64,000 nucleotides of DNA from an uncultured Candidatus Binatia bacterium (GCA_958296235.1 OY282457.1:4273338-4337337), one strand, 5' to 3'. Numbered from the stretch's first letter, positions 1-8,123 are shown. The notes: a model not told the origin generated them from the sequence alone. A program made the numbers and translations.

Positions 1-126
1 GAGTTTCTGTTGGCAGAAGAGAGCACAGGAGAGGCCAAGCTTTCTCCCCAGCCACCCTTGACCCAGGCGGCTTCATCCGGCTCTGATTGAGGCAGGCGGT
101 GGGAAGCCGGCGGATGTCCGTATCCC

Positions 127-1296
127 TTACTCTACCGGCCGAAATGCAAAGCGTGGGTCTGCGGCCCGAATTTCGGCCTCCGGCAGGCCGAGTTCTCGAC
201 GGACCATATTCGTGCCTTGAACCAGAGCGATACATTTGTAAAAGGCAATCCGTCGCGAGAGGCCTTCACGCCCAAAGCCGCAGTCTGCGGTAATAATGAG
301 CCGTTCCGGCGGGACGTATTCGAGCGCTCGACGAATCAAATCGGCGATCATCTGGGGCGGCTCGACGGTGGTGACTGTGTGGTTGATGACGCCAATGGCG
401 ATTTTTTTGTCTGTCTTATAGTGCTTGAGCAGCGGCAGGTCGCGGCCTTGGTTGCTCGCTCCTTCCAGGGTGAGGATATCGGCATTGAGTTGGAGCAGGT
501 GCGGCAGTGAGCGTTCATAACTGGGTCGCTCCCAATAGAAGCTCTGCTGGTTGGGATTGCCCCAGCAGGTATGCGCCCAGACCTCCGTATTGACGCCCTC
601 GACTTCACGGTTGAACGCCTGGGTATAGGATTCCAGTTCTTTGTCTGTTGCCGGTGGGGTTGTGCAGCAGGCGAAATGATGGGGCGGTTCTTCGATCTGG
701 ATGACAGGGCAGCCCGCATCTGCCAACTCCCGTAACTCTTCATTCAGCGCCGCGGCCAGGTCCATGACCAGGGCGTGATCGGTTTTATAGTACTCATTCC
801 ACAGCATCATGGGCAGGCAGGTGGCGCTGATCGAGCCGAACTTCACCGGTTTGCTGGTCATCTTCTGCGCGGTTTTCCAGAGGGCGGAAAAGTGCAGGGG
901 ACCGCGCGTCACTTTGTCCGTGACCGCCGGCGGGTGGTAGGCTTCCTGGACCTCGTACAGGATATGGCCAGGCTTGATATCCGCATAGTCGAGAAAATGC
1001 GAAGAGTCGCGAAAGCCACTCACACCGTTGAGGCGTTCAATCGTATAAAAAAACCAGGAGCGTCCGCCCACTTCCAGATCAAAACGGGTGTCGCCATCGG
1101 TGAAGATATCAAGACCGGCCTGCTCTTGCTCGTTCATATAACAGGCCACCGCGTCAATATACTGCTCCCGATAGAGTGAGTCGCCCATCGCGACTTTGAA
1201 CGGTCGCCCTCGCAAGCTCTCGGTAAACCAGGTCGGCTTTGGAAATGATCCGACCATAGCCGTTGGCAGCTTTTTATCTTTTGTGGCGTTAAACAT
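127..1296 (-). CDS. MetE-like cobalamin-independent methionine synthase family protein
   Basis: This is a 389-residue protein of the MetE C-terminal/archaeal methionine synthase type, which transfers a methyl group to a thiol through a zinc-bound substrate. The zinc site is visible as AHTCWGN (His and Cys near residue 242) and TADCGFG (Cys near 337), with QIEEPPHH matching the family's IxxDEP loop. It lacks the N-terminal half of full MetE, so the methyl donor is uncertain. The start is the ATG at 1296, because AGGAGG lies 7 bases before it; a GTG at 1302 sits too close to that site. It is transcribed alone, divergent from the DapA-like gene. Confidence 0.85.
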   Translation of the reverse strand: MFNATKDKKLPTAMVGSFPKPTWFTESLRGRPFKVAMGDSLYREQYIDAVACYMNEQEQAGLDIFTDGDTRFDLEVGGRSWFFYTIERLNGVSGFRDSSHFLDYADIKPGHILYEVQEAYHPPAVTDKVTRGPLHFSALWKTAQKMTSKPVKFGSISATCLPMMLWNEYYKTDHALVMDLAAALNEELRELADAGCPVIQIEEPPHHFACCTTPPATDKELESYTQAFNREVEGVNTEVWAHTCWGNPNQQSFYWERPSYERSLPHLLQLNADILTLEGASNQGRDLPLLKHYKTDKKIAIGVINHTVTTVEPPQMIADLIRRALEYVPPERLIITADCGFGREGLSRRIAFYKCIALVQGTNMVRRELGLPEAEIRAADPRFAFRPVE

Positions 1297-1331
1297 CGTC
1301 ACTCCTCCTGCTTGAGCCGTAGCGCTGGCGA

Positions 1332-1362
1332 ATCATACACCCTGTGGCCGGGCGACTGTCAA
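1332..1362 (-). promoter_or_regulatory. Putative sigma-70 promoter of the MetE-like gene
   Basis: On the minus strand TTGACA is followed after 19 bases by an extended -10, TGTATGAT, about 35 bases upstream of the gene's ATG. The spacer is two bases longer than ideal, so the assignment is tentative. Confidence 0.45.
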
Positions 1363-1512
1363 GCGGGAGAGGCATGGTCGGGCCAAGCCCGGGAGCGCCG
1401 TCATCCGACGGCAAGTATCCATGCTGGGCGCTTGGTGTAAAGTGTGCTAGAGGCTGCTGGGAGACGAGCCTGGGATCGACACCACCGACCAAAATAAGAA
1501 AAGGAGTAGGCC

Positions 1513-2397
1513 ATGTTGCGCGGCATTTATTCGGCGCTGATTACGCCGTTTGATGAAAATGAAAACATTGATGAGCGCGGGTTAGAGGAACTTCTGGAAT
1601 GGTCAATCGGGAAGGGTCTTAACGGTGTGTTTATCGTCAGTAGCACTGGAGAATCCTGGGCGCTTAGTTTTGAGGAAAAAGTACGGCTCTTTCGACATAC
1701 GGTAGCAATCGTCAACAAGCGCATTGCCGTTATTGCTGGTGTTGGTGTTCCCTCAACGCGAGAAGCGGTGCGGCTGACAGAGGCAGCGCAAGCCGCCGGC
1801 GCGGACTCGGTCTGTGCCGTGCCACCGAGTTTTATTCGCCCAACCCAAGACGAGATGATCCAGCACTACGGCGCCATTGCTGAGGCCACGACGCTGCCCT
1901 TGCTGCTGTACAATATCCCGATGTTGGCCGGCAATGTCCTGGAACCGCCCGCAGTCCGAACATTGGCTGAACGCTACGCTCATATTCAGGGTATAAAAGA
2001 CAGCAGCGGGGATTTGACCCTGCTGAACAATCTGCTGTTGCGGCGACGGTCAGATTTCAGCGTCCTGACCGGCATCGATACCCTGCTCCTGCCCGGCCTG
2101 TTGGCCGGCAGTCAGGGCGCAATTTTAGGCAGTGCAAATGTGTGCCCTGAACTCTCGCTGGAAATCGTTCGTCTCTTTGACGCCGGTCAGCATGACCGCG
2201 CCTGGGAGGTACAGAATCGCCTGACGCGATTTTGGTTAGTCATGGGACTTGGCTCGTTTCCTGCGCCTATCAAAGCTGCCATGCAACTCCGCACTCTTCC
2301 GGCAGGCTCGACTCGGCAGCCGATTGCACCGCTGACCGCTACCGCTCGGGCTGAGCTGCAGCGAGAGTTGCAAGCTATGGGGGTATTGGACTCATAG
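1513..2397 (+). CDS. DapA/NanA-family class I aldolase (dihydrodipicolinate synthase-like)
   Basis: This is a 294-residue TIM-barrel aldolase of the DHDPS/N-acetylneuraminate lyase superfamily. The Schiff-base lysine is in GIKDSSGD (about residue 162) and the catalytic tyrosine in LLLYNIP. The carboxylate-binding loop reads SSTGES rather than the GTTGE of true DapA, and the gene is not next to lysine-biosynthesis genes. A pyruvate-type aldolase on another 2-oxo acid is therefore as likely as lysine synthesis. AAGGAG lies just before the ATG. The gene is followed closely by the XRE regulator promoter. Confidence 0.85.
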   Translation: MLRGIYSALITPFDENENIDERGLEELLEWSIGKGLNGVFIVSSTGESWALSFEEKVRLFRHTVAIVNKRIAVIAGVGVPSTREAVRLTEAAQAAGADSVCAVPPSFIRPTQDEMIQHYGAIAEATTLPLLLYNIPMLAGNVLEPPAVRTLAERYAHIQGIKDSSGDLTLLNNLLLRRRSDFSVLTGIDTLLLPGLLAGSQGAILGSANVCPELSLEIVRLFDAGQHDRAWEVQNRLTRFWLVMGLGSFPAPIKAAMQLRTLPAGSTRQPIAPLTATARAELQRELQAMGVLDS

Positions 2398-2441
2398 CGC
2401 CAACACCAGAAGAGTGGCTCAAAATATGCTGCGGGCTAAGC

Positions 2442-2473
2442 GCTTGCAAGAGTTAGCGTTTTTTGTTAGCATG
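2442..2473 (+). promoter_or_regulatory. Promoter/operator of the XRE regulator
   Basis: TTGCAA (2444-2449) and TAGCAT (2467-2472) are 17 bases apart, a good sigma-70 promoter. The spacer includes AGTTAGCG, which is repeated in the phasin promoter at 2893-2927 and is not needed for sigma-70 binding. It is probably an operator read by the adjacent XRE protein (inference). Confidence 0.6.
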
Positions 2474-2479
2474 CCGTAT

Positions 2480-2848
2480 ATGGCCCAGAAGCAACCGGAC
2501 CCATACGCCACACTTGGAGAATTTATTAAGCGCCAGCGTGAGTTATCGCAGCTTTCTCTGCGGCAGCTAGCGGACATATGCGGAATCTCCAATCCCTACC
2601 TCAGCCAGATTGAGCGCGGGCTGCGGACGCCGAGCAGCATGATCCTGCAGTCGCTGGCTAAGGGGCTGCGCATTTCAGCCGAAACCCTGTATACCCAAGC
2701 CGGCATCCTTGACCCGCAAGAAGCTGAGGAGAGCGATGTGATCAAAGCAGTTCTGCACGATCCCGACCTGTCCGCCCGCCAGCGTGAAATGATGATCGAT
2801 ATGTACCGGTCATTTCGACAGGTGAATGAAACCAGCAGCACGACTTAA
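2480..2848 (+). CDS. XRE-family transcriptional regulator
   Basis: This is a small DNA-binding protein of about 122 residues. The helix-turn-helix spans residues 10-65 of the chosen frame, with LSLRQLADICGISNPYLSQI as the core and RGLRTPSSMILQSLAKGL following. The short C-terminal tail ends in a helix (SARQREMMIDMYRSFRQ). The frame is open back to 2414, but the 5' part lies over a promoter shared with the phasin gene. The start is therefore placed at ATG 2480, exactly where transcription should begin, implying a leaderless message; ATG 2471 is an alternative. It probably regulates itself and the storage-granule genes downstream. Confidence 0.75.
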   Translation: MAQKQPDPYATLGEFIKRQRELSQLSLRQLADICGISNPYLSQIERGLRTPSSMILQSLAKGLRISAETLYTQAGILDPQEAEESDVIKAVLHDPDLSARQREMMIDMYRSFRQVNETSSTT

Positions 2849-2858
2849 AAAGAACAGG

Positions 2859-2878
2859 ATTGTCACGTAGGTGACATT
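2859..2878. promoter_or_regulatory. TGTCAC-N4-GTGACA operator upstream of the phasin
   Basis: ATTGTCACGTAGGTGACATT contains perfect 6-base arms (TGTCAC/GTGACA) around four bases. The geometry is that of a Crp/Fnr-family dimer site. It lies directly upstream of the phasin promoter, and a near-identical site precedes the Crp/Fnr gene at 4181-4200. Confidence 0.65.
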
Positions 2879-2892
2879 TTTTTACCCCAGGT

Positions 2893-2927
2893 GCTTGCAA
2901 AAGTTAGCGATTCTAGTTAGCATTAGA
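2893..2927 (+). promoter_or_regulatory. Promoter/operator of the phasin gene
   Basis: TTGCAA (2895-2900), 17 bases, then TAGCAT (2918-2923). The spacer begins AAGTTAGCG and the block closely matches the XRE promoter at 2442-2473 over about 30 bases. AGTTAGC occurs twice inside it, so a regulator site is likely superimposed on the promoter. Confidence 0.6.
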
Positions 2928-2985
2928 CCAGCTAGAAATGAGCCGACAGCGTCGGTAATCTCACAACCAAACAGGGAGGTTTCTC

Positions 2986-3324
2986 ATGACCGATAACGCA
3001 TGGAATTGCAGCGCTTTCAACAAGATGTTCGACGCCAGCGACAATCCGTTTGTCAAGATGATGAGCGGGATGAATATGCCGTTCAGCGAATCGATGAAGC
3101 AAATGGCCGCGCAGTCGCTTGAGTCCAGCGAAGAATGGGCCAGCCGAGCTTTTGAGATGAACGAAAAGGCGACGGAGTGGGCGAAGGACACGCCGTTTGC
3201 GTCAATTTTTGAAACCCAGCGATCATTCGCCCGTCAGATTTTTGACTCGTCAGCCGCACTGACCCGTCAGATCTGGCAGCTTGAGCCCAAGGCCGAAGGG
3301 GCTGCAACAGAAGCGAGCAACTAA
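2986..3324 (+). CDS. Phasin-like granule-associated protein
   Basis: This is a 112-residue protein without signal peptide or membrane segment. It is almost wholly helical and amphipathic, with the region around EEWASRAFEMNEKATEWAKD and QRSFARQIFDSS resembling phasin family repeats. Phasins coat polyhydroxyalkanoate or other lipid inclusions. GGGAGG lies 8 bases before the ATG. Two regulatory blocks lie upstream (Crp/Fnr-type palindrome and XRE-type promoter), and a hairpin follows. The family assignment rests on composition and context rather than a fixed motif. No PHA synthase is present in the window. Confidence 0.65.
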   Translation: MTDNAWNCSAFNKMFDASDNPFVKMMSGMNMPFSESMKQMAAQSLESSEEWASRAFEMNEKATEWAKDTPFASIFETQRSFARQIFDSSAALTRQIWQLEPKAEGAATEASN

Positions 3325-3342
3325 GGCGGTTCGCTCTCCTGC

Positions 3343-3377
3343 GCGGAGGATATCTCCATCTCTGTGATATCCTCTGC
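3343..3377. terminator. Bidirectional hairpin between convergent genes
   Basis: GAGGATATC (3346-3354) pairs with GATATCCTC (3366-3374), extended by GC pairs on the outside. It lies between the convergent phasin and Crp/Fnr genes. There is no clean T tract on either side. Confidence 0.5.
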
Positions 3378-3384
3378 CTTTCCT

Positions 3385-4098
3385 TCACTTTTCGTCCAAC
3401 AAGAGGCCGGCGACTTCTCGCAGACGGTCTGGCTGGACGATGAGCTTGCGCCCATCTCGGAGCAATACCTGCTGCCGTGCCAGCTCCTGCATATGCTCCG
3501 TCACTTTCTGGCGGGACGCCCCCACCAGGTCGGCGAGATCCTCATGGGTAAGCTGTAAGATCAGCATGGTCCCCCGGGCATCCTGAATCCCGAATTTTTG
3601 CGCCAATTCGAGCAGAGCCAAGGCCAGCTTTTGTCTCAGGCTGGAGCCCTGAAAATGCGTATAACGGTAGAGAAGGGCAAACCAACGGCCTACGGTTCCT
3701 TCCATCAGAGCGCTGAAATCCGTAAATGGAACGTTGAGCAGTGTCGTCACAAAAATATCTGGACGGACTGAACTGACCCAGCAGTCGCTAAACGCTTCTG
3801 AGCGAAAGGCGCGGTACATACCTGGCATCAGGGAGGTAATGCCAAATAACTCCCCAGGCGAGATGAGACTGACGAGAACGCGCTCTTCATCTGGACTGCG
3901 CAAGGAGAGTTTGACAACGCCAGAAATCAGGAAATACACCGAGTCTGAGGGCACTCCCTCGTTGAACAGGACGGTGCGTTTTTCGATGTGGTGTAGAGCC
4001 ATCTGACTCAGGAGCCGCTCCACTTGCTGATCTGAGGCCCAGGGAAATGCTTTCAGCCGCCGGATGGTTGTCACATTAAGGACCGGTATACGTGCCAT
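3385..4098 (-). CDS. Crp/Fnr-family transcriptional regulator
   Basis: This is a 237-residue protein with an N-terminal cyclic-nucleotide-binding-type beta-barrel (residues about 20-130, including FNEGVPSDSVYFLISGVVKL and SPGELFG). A long dimerisation helix and a C-terminal winged helix follow, with LTHEDLADLVGASRQKVTEHMQ split between positioning and recognition helices. No cysteine cluster for an iron-sulphur centre is seen, so it is not a classical oxygen-sensing Fnr. The start is ATG 4098; the open frame to 4251 would run over a perfect palindrome at 4181-4200 that is probably its own operator. The same core recurs four more times in this cluster. Confidence 0.85.
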   Translation of the reverse strand: MARIPVLNVTTIRRLKAFPWASDQQVERLLSQMALHHIEKRTVLFNEGVPSDSVYFLISGVVKLSLRSPDEERVLVSLISPGELFGITSLMPGMYRAFRSEAFSDCWVSSVRPDIFVTTLLNVPFTDFSALMEGTVGRWFALLYRYTHFQGSSLRQKLALALLELAQKFGIQDARGTMLILQLTHEDLADLVGASRQKVTEHMQELARQQVLLRDGRKLIVQPDRLREVAGLLLDEK

Positions 4099-4180
4099 AC
4101 GCGCTCTATCACAGCTTAGGCATAAGATGGCTTGATGGTTCACTACCCGGAGGGATACTATTTTTATCTGCTCTCCCCTT

Positions 4181-4200
4181 ATTGTCACCCAAGTGACAAT
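4181..4200. promoter_or_regulatory. Perfect palindromic operator upstream of the Crp/Fnr gene
   Basis: ATTGTCACCCAAGTGACAAT is a perfect inverted repeat with 8-base arms and a 4-base centre. It lies between the divergent Crp/Fnr gene (83 bases upstream of its ATG) and the lipoprotein gene, so it may control both. Confidence 0.75.
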
Positions 4201-4352
4201 AAAGCAAGTCGCCCTTCTGCGTACTCCACACGCCGCAGAGCAGAAAGGCATCCTGCCATCCGTAGACCCAAGCGTCTTTTCATTGTAGTATGCTACCCTA
4301 TAAAAAACACAGCGGGACGCTGAGCCTGCTATTCTGCGATGGAGGAGGGCGG

Positions 4353-4790
4353 ATGCGAAAAGTATACGCGTATCAGAAGCTATTTTCTTGCTTGCTCATG
4401 GCCAGTTGTCTTTTCCTCTGGGCATGTGGCGAACGGCCCATGGGACAGAAAGAAGAACTGGCGATTCAGATCATCAAAGGGTATGCGACTGAAGATGGGT
4501 TCAGTATTGTCTCCAATATAGAGAAACGGCGGGATATCGCCGGTCGGGCCGGGAACCCGTGGACTATGGGACCGTGGGAGGCTGGCTTACTCTCTCAGGG
4601 AGACCGGATCAATGACGAACTCAGTCAGTATTTCAATCTCTTCGAGGCTCCGGGAGGCCGGTGGGTTCGCTTCACCTACACAGACAAAGATGGGACCCAC
4701 GAGGCGCTCTGGGAGACGCATATCTATAAGAAGAATGTTGAAGGGAAGAACGACCTGGCAAAAGAGTTCATGACGTCGCCGTCTGAGTAA
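4353..4790 (+). CDS. Small exported lipoprotein of unknown function
   Basis: This is a 145-residue protein beginning with a basic n-region and hydrophobic core (LFSCLLMASCLFLW) ending in the lipobox LWAC (Cys about residue 26), a signal peptidase II site. The mature part is hydrophilic, with a GGRWVRFTYTDKDGTHEALWET strand-rich region; I recognise no family. GGAGG precedes the ATG at 4353. The gene is divergent from the Crp/Fnr regulator and shares its palindrome, so it may belong to the same regulon. Confidence 0.7.
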   Translation: MRKVYAYQKLFSCLLMASCLFLWACGERPMGQKEELAIQIIKGYATEDGFSIVSNIEKRRDIAGRAGNPWTMGPWEAGLLSQGDRINDELSQYFNLFEAPGGRWVRFTYTDKDGTHEALWETHIYKKNVEGKNDLAKEFMTSPSE

Positions 4791-4896
4791 GACGCCTGTC
4801 TCCTCTGACCAGTCGTTTTTTCATATCACAGCGGTAGCTTGGGGAAGGGTTGGGTTTTGCCCTGCCGCGCGTCCCCCTGCCTTCTCTGTTCGCTTT

Positions 4897-5736
4897 TCAG
4901 GTCTGCGCATCGCCTTGTGAAGACAAGGCAACGGTCAGATGGGGCTCCCGTTCTTGTTCTTGTAAGCGAGAGAGCACGTCTGCCAGAATACGGTAGACCT
5001 GCGTGTTCACAATCAGACCAATATGGCGTCCGGTGACTTCCCGGTTTTCGCGTTCAGGGTCAATACTCGCGTTCCACTCCACGACTTCGTCCTGTTTGGA
5101 GAAGACCGAGGTAAAGCCGACCTCTTCGGGCATGGATGAAATAACGCTGCGATTGAAGTGGCAGTTGCAGTGGAGCGTCCCGCACTCAGACGGAAGCTCT
5201 CCGCGCCAGCGCCGAAAGGGTTGCAGCACGCGTGAGGCAAACAGAACCAGCGGGCTCACATTATTCGTGCGTTGAATGGGCGAACCCATAGTGACGACGT
5301 GACGGACCTGGTCGGGGAAATTTGTCCCCAGAAAACGAGCGAGCATACCGCCGAGACTATGGCCAAAAACAATCAGCGGATAGCCTGTCTCCCGAATGAT
5401 TTGGTTGAGGCGCCAGCGGAGCAAATGGCCGGTTCGATTCGGACAATCGATATTCCAGTCCAGCCCGGAGAAATACGGATTATAACCCATGCGGCGCAGC
5501 CAACCAGCTAATACTTGTAAGGTCCAGTCGCCAGCCAGAAAGCCAGGGATCAGCAGAACGGGCTCTCCTGACGCCCGCGGGACCGGTGGACGGCGGTAGA
5601 TGTCGTCTCGGAGCAGGGCGCACAGTTGGCGGTATGAGTCTGGATAGGCCGCGGTTAATTGCCAGAAAAGCGTACTAAAACGCTCGGTGTCTTCCCGTTC
5701 AGCGTATGCGTCAGAAAGAAGATTAGCCGGTGCCAT
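4897..5736 (-). CDS. Alpha/beta-hydrolase, lipase/esterase-like
   Basis: This is a 279-residue serine hydrolase. The fold is marked by VLLIPGFLAGDW (oxyanion strand), the nucleophile elbow VFGHSLGGM, a candidate acid in SKQDEVVEW and a candidate histidine in GRHIGLIVN. This arrangement is typical of triacylglycerol lipases and PGAP1-like esterases. The start is set at ATG 5736 (GGGAGAG before it), because the longer frame to 5877 runs through a palindromic regulatory block at 5775-5803. It has no signal peptide from this start, so it probably acts in the cytoplasm, perhaps on stored lipid or polyester (inference from neighbours). Confidence 0.8.
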   Translation of the reverse strand: MAPANLLSDAYAEREDTERFSTLFWQLTAAYPDSYRQLCALLRDDIYRRPPVPRASGEPVLLIPGFLAGDWTLQVLAGWLRRMGYNPYFSGLDWNIDCPNRTGHLLRWRLNQIIRETGYPLIVFGHSLGGMLARFLGTNFPDQVRHVVTMGSPIQRTNNVSPLVLFASRVLQPFRRWRGELPSECGTLHCNCHFNRSVISSMPEEVGFTSVFSKQDEVVEWNASIDPERENREVTGRHIGLIVNTQVYRILADVLSRLQEQEREPHLTVALSSQGDAQT

Positions 5737-5774
5737 GCTGTCCGCTCTCCCTCGGAGCTGTCGTCTGCAATTCT

Positions 5775-5803
5775 GCTTGCAATAAGTGATAACTTTTGCA
5801 AGC
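5775..5803. promoter_or_regulatory. Palindromic element related to the XRE-type operator
   Basis: GCTTGCAA at 5775-5782 and TTGCAAGC at 5796-5803 form an inverted repeat. On the minus strand the block reads GCTTGCAAAAGTTA, identical to the first 14 bases of the phasin promoter/operator. It sits about 40 bases upstream of the hydrolase start. Confidence 0.5.
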
Positions 5804-5864
5804 GTAGCAAAAAGCTCGGGAGAAAGAAACCGGATGGTCCTCACCCCGGATACTGTTGATGCGA

Positions 5865-5914
5865 TTGGCTCTTGCACGGATATCTGCTAGCATCGCCCGC
5901 TCACTCTCGTGAGC
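5865..5914 (+). promoter_or_regulatory. Promoter and TCAC-N4-GTGA palindrome before the GNAT gene
   Basis: TTGGCT (5865-5870), 17 bases, then TAGCAT (5888-5893), the same -10 as the XRE and phasin promoters. Just downstream GCTCACTCTCGTGAGC (5899-5914) is a perfect palindrome with the TCAC-N4-GTGA core seen at the Crp/Fnr-type sites. Its position after the -10 would suit repression. Confidence 0.45.
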
Positions 5915-5952
5915 GCTCACGGCGCGATTTATGTGGCTTGAAGGGGGAGTCT

Positions 5953-6540
5953 ATGGCTGAAGCGCGGATGCACATCGAACGTCCTTATCCTCATACGATT
6001 ACTCTCCGTGACGGGTCAAGCGTGACGTTACGCTTAATGACCTCCTTTGATGCGGACCGCATTGTGAGTTTTGCGCATAGCTTACCCGCAGACGATCTCC
6101 TCCATTTGAGAATAGACATCACGGACCCTGAAGTCGTGAAGCAATGGGTGCGTAATCTTGAGGCCCGTAAGACCGTGACTATCATTGCTGAAAACGGGGA
6201 GGAGATGGCTGGCTATGCCATTCTGCACCATAATATGGTGACGTGGCAGCGTCATCTTGGAGAAATTCGTCTCTTGCTCACCCCGGAGTATCGCTCTCAG
6301 GGATTAGGTCGAACGCTGGCAGAGGAAATTATTGCCATTGCGCAGGATTTAGAGTTGAGCAAAGTGGTCGCTCAGATGATGCCGGACCAACCAGGGGCGC
6401 GTGCGCTCTTCCTCCGTCTCGGCTTCCAAACTGAGGCGCTCCTGCCGGATTTCGTCATTGACCGTTCTGGACAGACGCGGGATCTGATTATCATGGCCTA
6501 CGATATGACCGGCCTGTCCGGTCATGTGCATTCCGCCTAG
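5953..6540 (+). CDS. GNAT-family N-acetyltransferase
   Basis: This 195-residue protein has a GNAT fold. The acetyl-CoA pyrophosphate loop is RSQGLGRTLAEE (about residues 116-127), preceded by the strand HLGEIRLLLTPEY and followed by ARALFLRLGFQTEALL, the usual end of the domain. The substrate cannot be told from sequence. The start at 5953 has AGGGGGAG before it. It is divergent from the lipase-like hydrolase and runs towards the WS/DGAT-like gene on the other strand. Confidence 0.85.
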   Translation: MAEARMHIERPYPHTITLRDGSSVTLRLMTSFDADRIVSFAHSLPADDLLHLRIDITDPEVVKQWVRNLEARKTVTIIAENGEEMAGYAILHHNMVTWQRHLGEIRLLLTPEYRSQGLGRTLAEEIIAIAQDLELSKVVAQMMPDQPGARALFLRLGFQTEALLPDFVIDRSGQTRDLIIMAYDMTGLSGHVHSA

Positions 6541-6565
6541 GAGCCATTGAGCGGAGAGAGACTGC

Positions 6566-8035
6566 CTAGGCTGCACTCGTGCGGGTATCGGTCGGGCGTG
6601 CATCGGCACGAGCCGAGCGCTTTGAAAACCGCTCCGCCGCTTCCCGCAATTCGAGGAACGACGCCTTCAGACAATCGGCATACTCCCAGCCGTCCGGTAT
6701 GAGTTGCGGGTCAAGCGTGACGCCTATCGAGAGCTTCTTATTATAGCTGGCCACCGCATGGAACAGTCCCACTCGTGCCGCTAACGGGCCCATAGGAAAG
6801 AACGCCTGGCGTTTATGCCCAGCCAGGTACAGCGGTACCTGCGGACCAGGAATATTCATGACCACCGTATTCGCCAGCGCACTCATTGAAGGCGCTTGGC
6901 CGGCGAGCGCTTGCCAAGCTGGCGGGATACATATCGCCAGGGATTGCAGGGTATGGAAGACGCCAGCCTGATCCTGCTCGTACAGTTCCTCAACCGTCGC
7001 TTTTTGTGCGGACAGCCGTAAAATCGGGTCGGTGATTCCCACATACAATGGGATTAACATCGTCGCCGTCCGGTCCGTAGGTCGGCGTCCGCGTCTGCGG
7101 CGGGGCTCGTGTCGTTTGAGGTTGACGGGAGAAGCAACACGGAGCTCCAGACCGTCTGTCTTGTGTCCCTTGGCCCGTAAATAGCGCCCAATGCCCCCAG
7201 CAATAATTGCCAGCACAACATCGTTTACGGTTCCTCTCAGAACCGAACGAATGAAGCGCGCTTCAGCAAAAGAAAATTCGAGCCACGTCAACTGTCGCTG
7301 GCCTGACAGCGCGGCATTAAATGGGGTGCGCGGCACAGGTTGCATGAGGGTTGGCATAACACTCATCAGCGCGTTGCTTAACCGCGCTGGCCGCGCGCCG
7401 TGGAACGGAGAGCGCAAGACTTGGAAACTCTGATCGGCCCACCACTCGACAACCTCAGTCATGCGGTCTCGAACCGCTTCCTGCATAAGCGTCACAGCAT
7501 CGGGAATGGCTTCAGGCTCCCACAAAGCGCGCGGTGGTGAGCTGTGTCCACTCTCGGGTTTCAGGTCATGCAGGACAAGCATCAGATCAATGCCCGAGAC
7601 GCCTTCCAGCATCGCTTGGTGAACGCGAGCCAGGACCATGGTGTCGCCGTCCGGCCGTCCGTGGAGAAGCGTCAGTTTCCATAAGGGCCGGTTTCGGTCC
7701 AATGGAGCGCTAAACAGTTGACTGCATACCTGAGAAATCACCCGATCATCGGCAGGCGGAGGGAGGGTGACTTCGTCTACATGATAGTCAAGATCGAAAT
7801 CCGGATCGTCCTCCCAGGTCGGATGGGCAATGTTCAGAGGGGCGAAAACAGCCTTCTGACGATACTGGGGCAGGCGGTCGAAACGACTTCCAATTAATGA
7901 ACAGAGTTCATCTTTTGAAAGAGGACCGGCATACAGACTACAGCCCCCAATATGCATGGGAGCGTGTGGTTTCTCTCTGTAGAGAAATGCTGCCTCAGTC
8001 TGAGTGAGCCGTCTATGTGTCCTGTCTTGAGCCAT
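6566..8035 (-). CDS. WS/DGAT-family acyltransferase with degenerate active-site motif
   Basis: This 489-residue protein matches the wax ester synthase/diacylglycerol acyltransferase family along its length: APMHIGGCSLY near the N-terminus, NRPLWKLTLL, TVNDVVLAIIAGGIGRYL (the conserved ND motif), and NIPGPQVPLYLAGHK with SYNKKLSIGVTLD at the C-terminus. The catalytic HHxxxDG motif, expected near residue 140, reads VHQAMLEG. The second histidine is therefore Gln and the aspartate is Glu. The codons are CAC CAA GCG ATG CTG GAA GGC, so this is not a frame error. Either activity is altered or lost, or the protein has another acyl-transfer role. It lies just after the phasin-like gene. Confidence 0.85.
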   Translation of the reverse strand: MAQDRTHRRLTQTEAAFLYREKPHAPMHIGGCSLYAGPLSKDELCSLIGSRFDRLPQYRQKAVFAPLNIAHPTWEDDPDFDLDYHVDEVTLPPPADDRVISQVCSQLFSAPLDRNRPLWKLTLLHGRPDGDTMVLARVHQAMLEGVSGIDLMLVLHDLKPESGHSSPPRALWEPEAIPDAVTLMQEAVRDRMTEVVEWWADQSFQVLRSPFHGARPARLSNALMSVMPTLMQPVPRTPFNAALSGQRQLTWLEFSFAEARFIRSVLRGTVNDVVLAIIAGGIGRYLRAKGHKTDGLELRVASPVNLKRHEPRRRRGRRPTDRTATMLIPLYVGITDPILRLSAQKATVEELYEQDQAGVFHTLQSLAICIPPAWQALAGQAPSMSALANTVVMNIPGPQVPLYLAGHKRQAFFPMGPLAARVGLFHAVASYNKKLSIGVTLDPQLIPDGWEYADCLKASFLELREAAERFSKRSARADARPTDTRTSAA

Positions 8036-8063
8036 ATCTGACTTGTTAGAAGATATGCGGGTA

Positions 8064-8090
8064 GAAAAAAAGAGGGACCGCGGTCCCTCT
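8064..8090 (-). terminator. Intrinsic terminator after the phasin-like gene
   Basis: On the minus strand a perfect stem of AGAGGGACCG with its complement is followed at once by seven T. It ends the transcript of the 8124-8579 gene, so the WS/DGAT-like gene immediately beyond must rely on readthrough or a very short promoter region. Confidence 0.8.
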
Positions 8091-8123
8091 GCTGTACTAT
8101 TCCGGTGAGTGTAGGAAGCCGCC

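Noticed and set aside
1-126. Possible gene end at the left edge
   Set aside because: No convincing frame or motif is seen in these bases; they are likely the 3' flank of the MetE-like gene.
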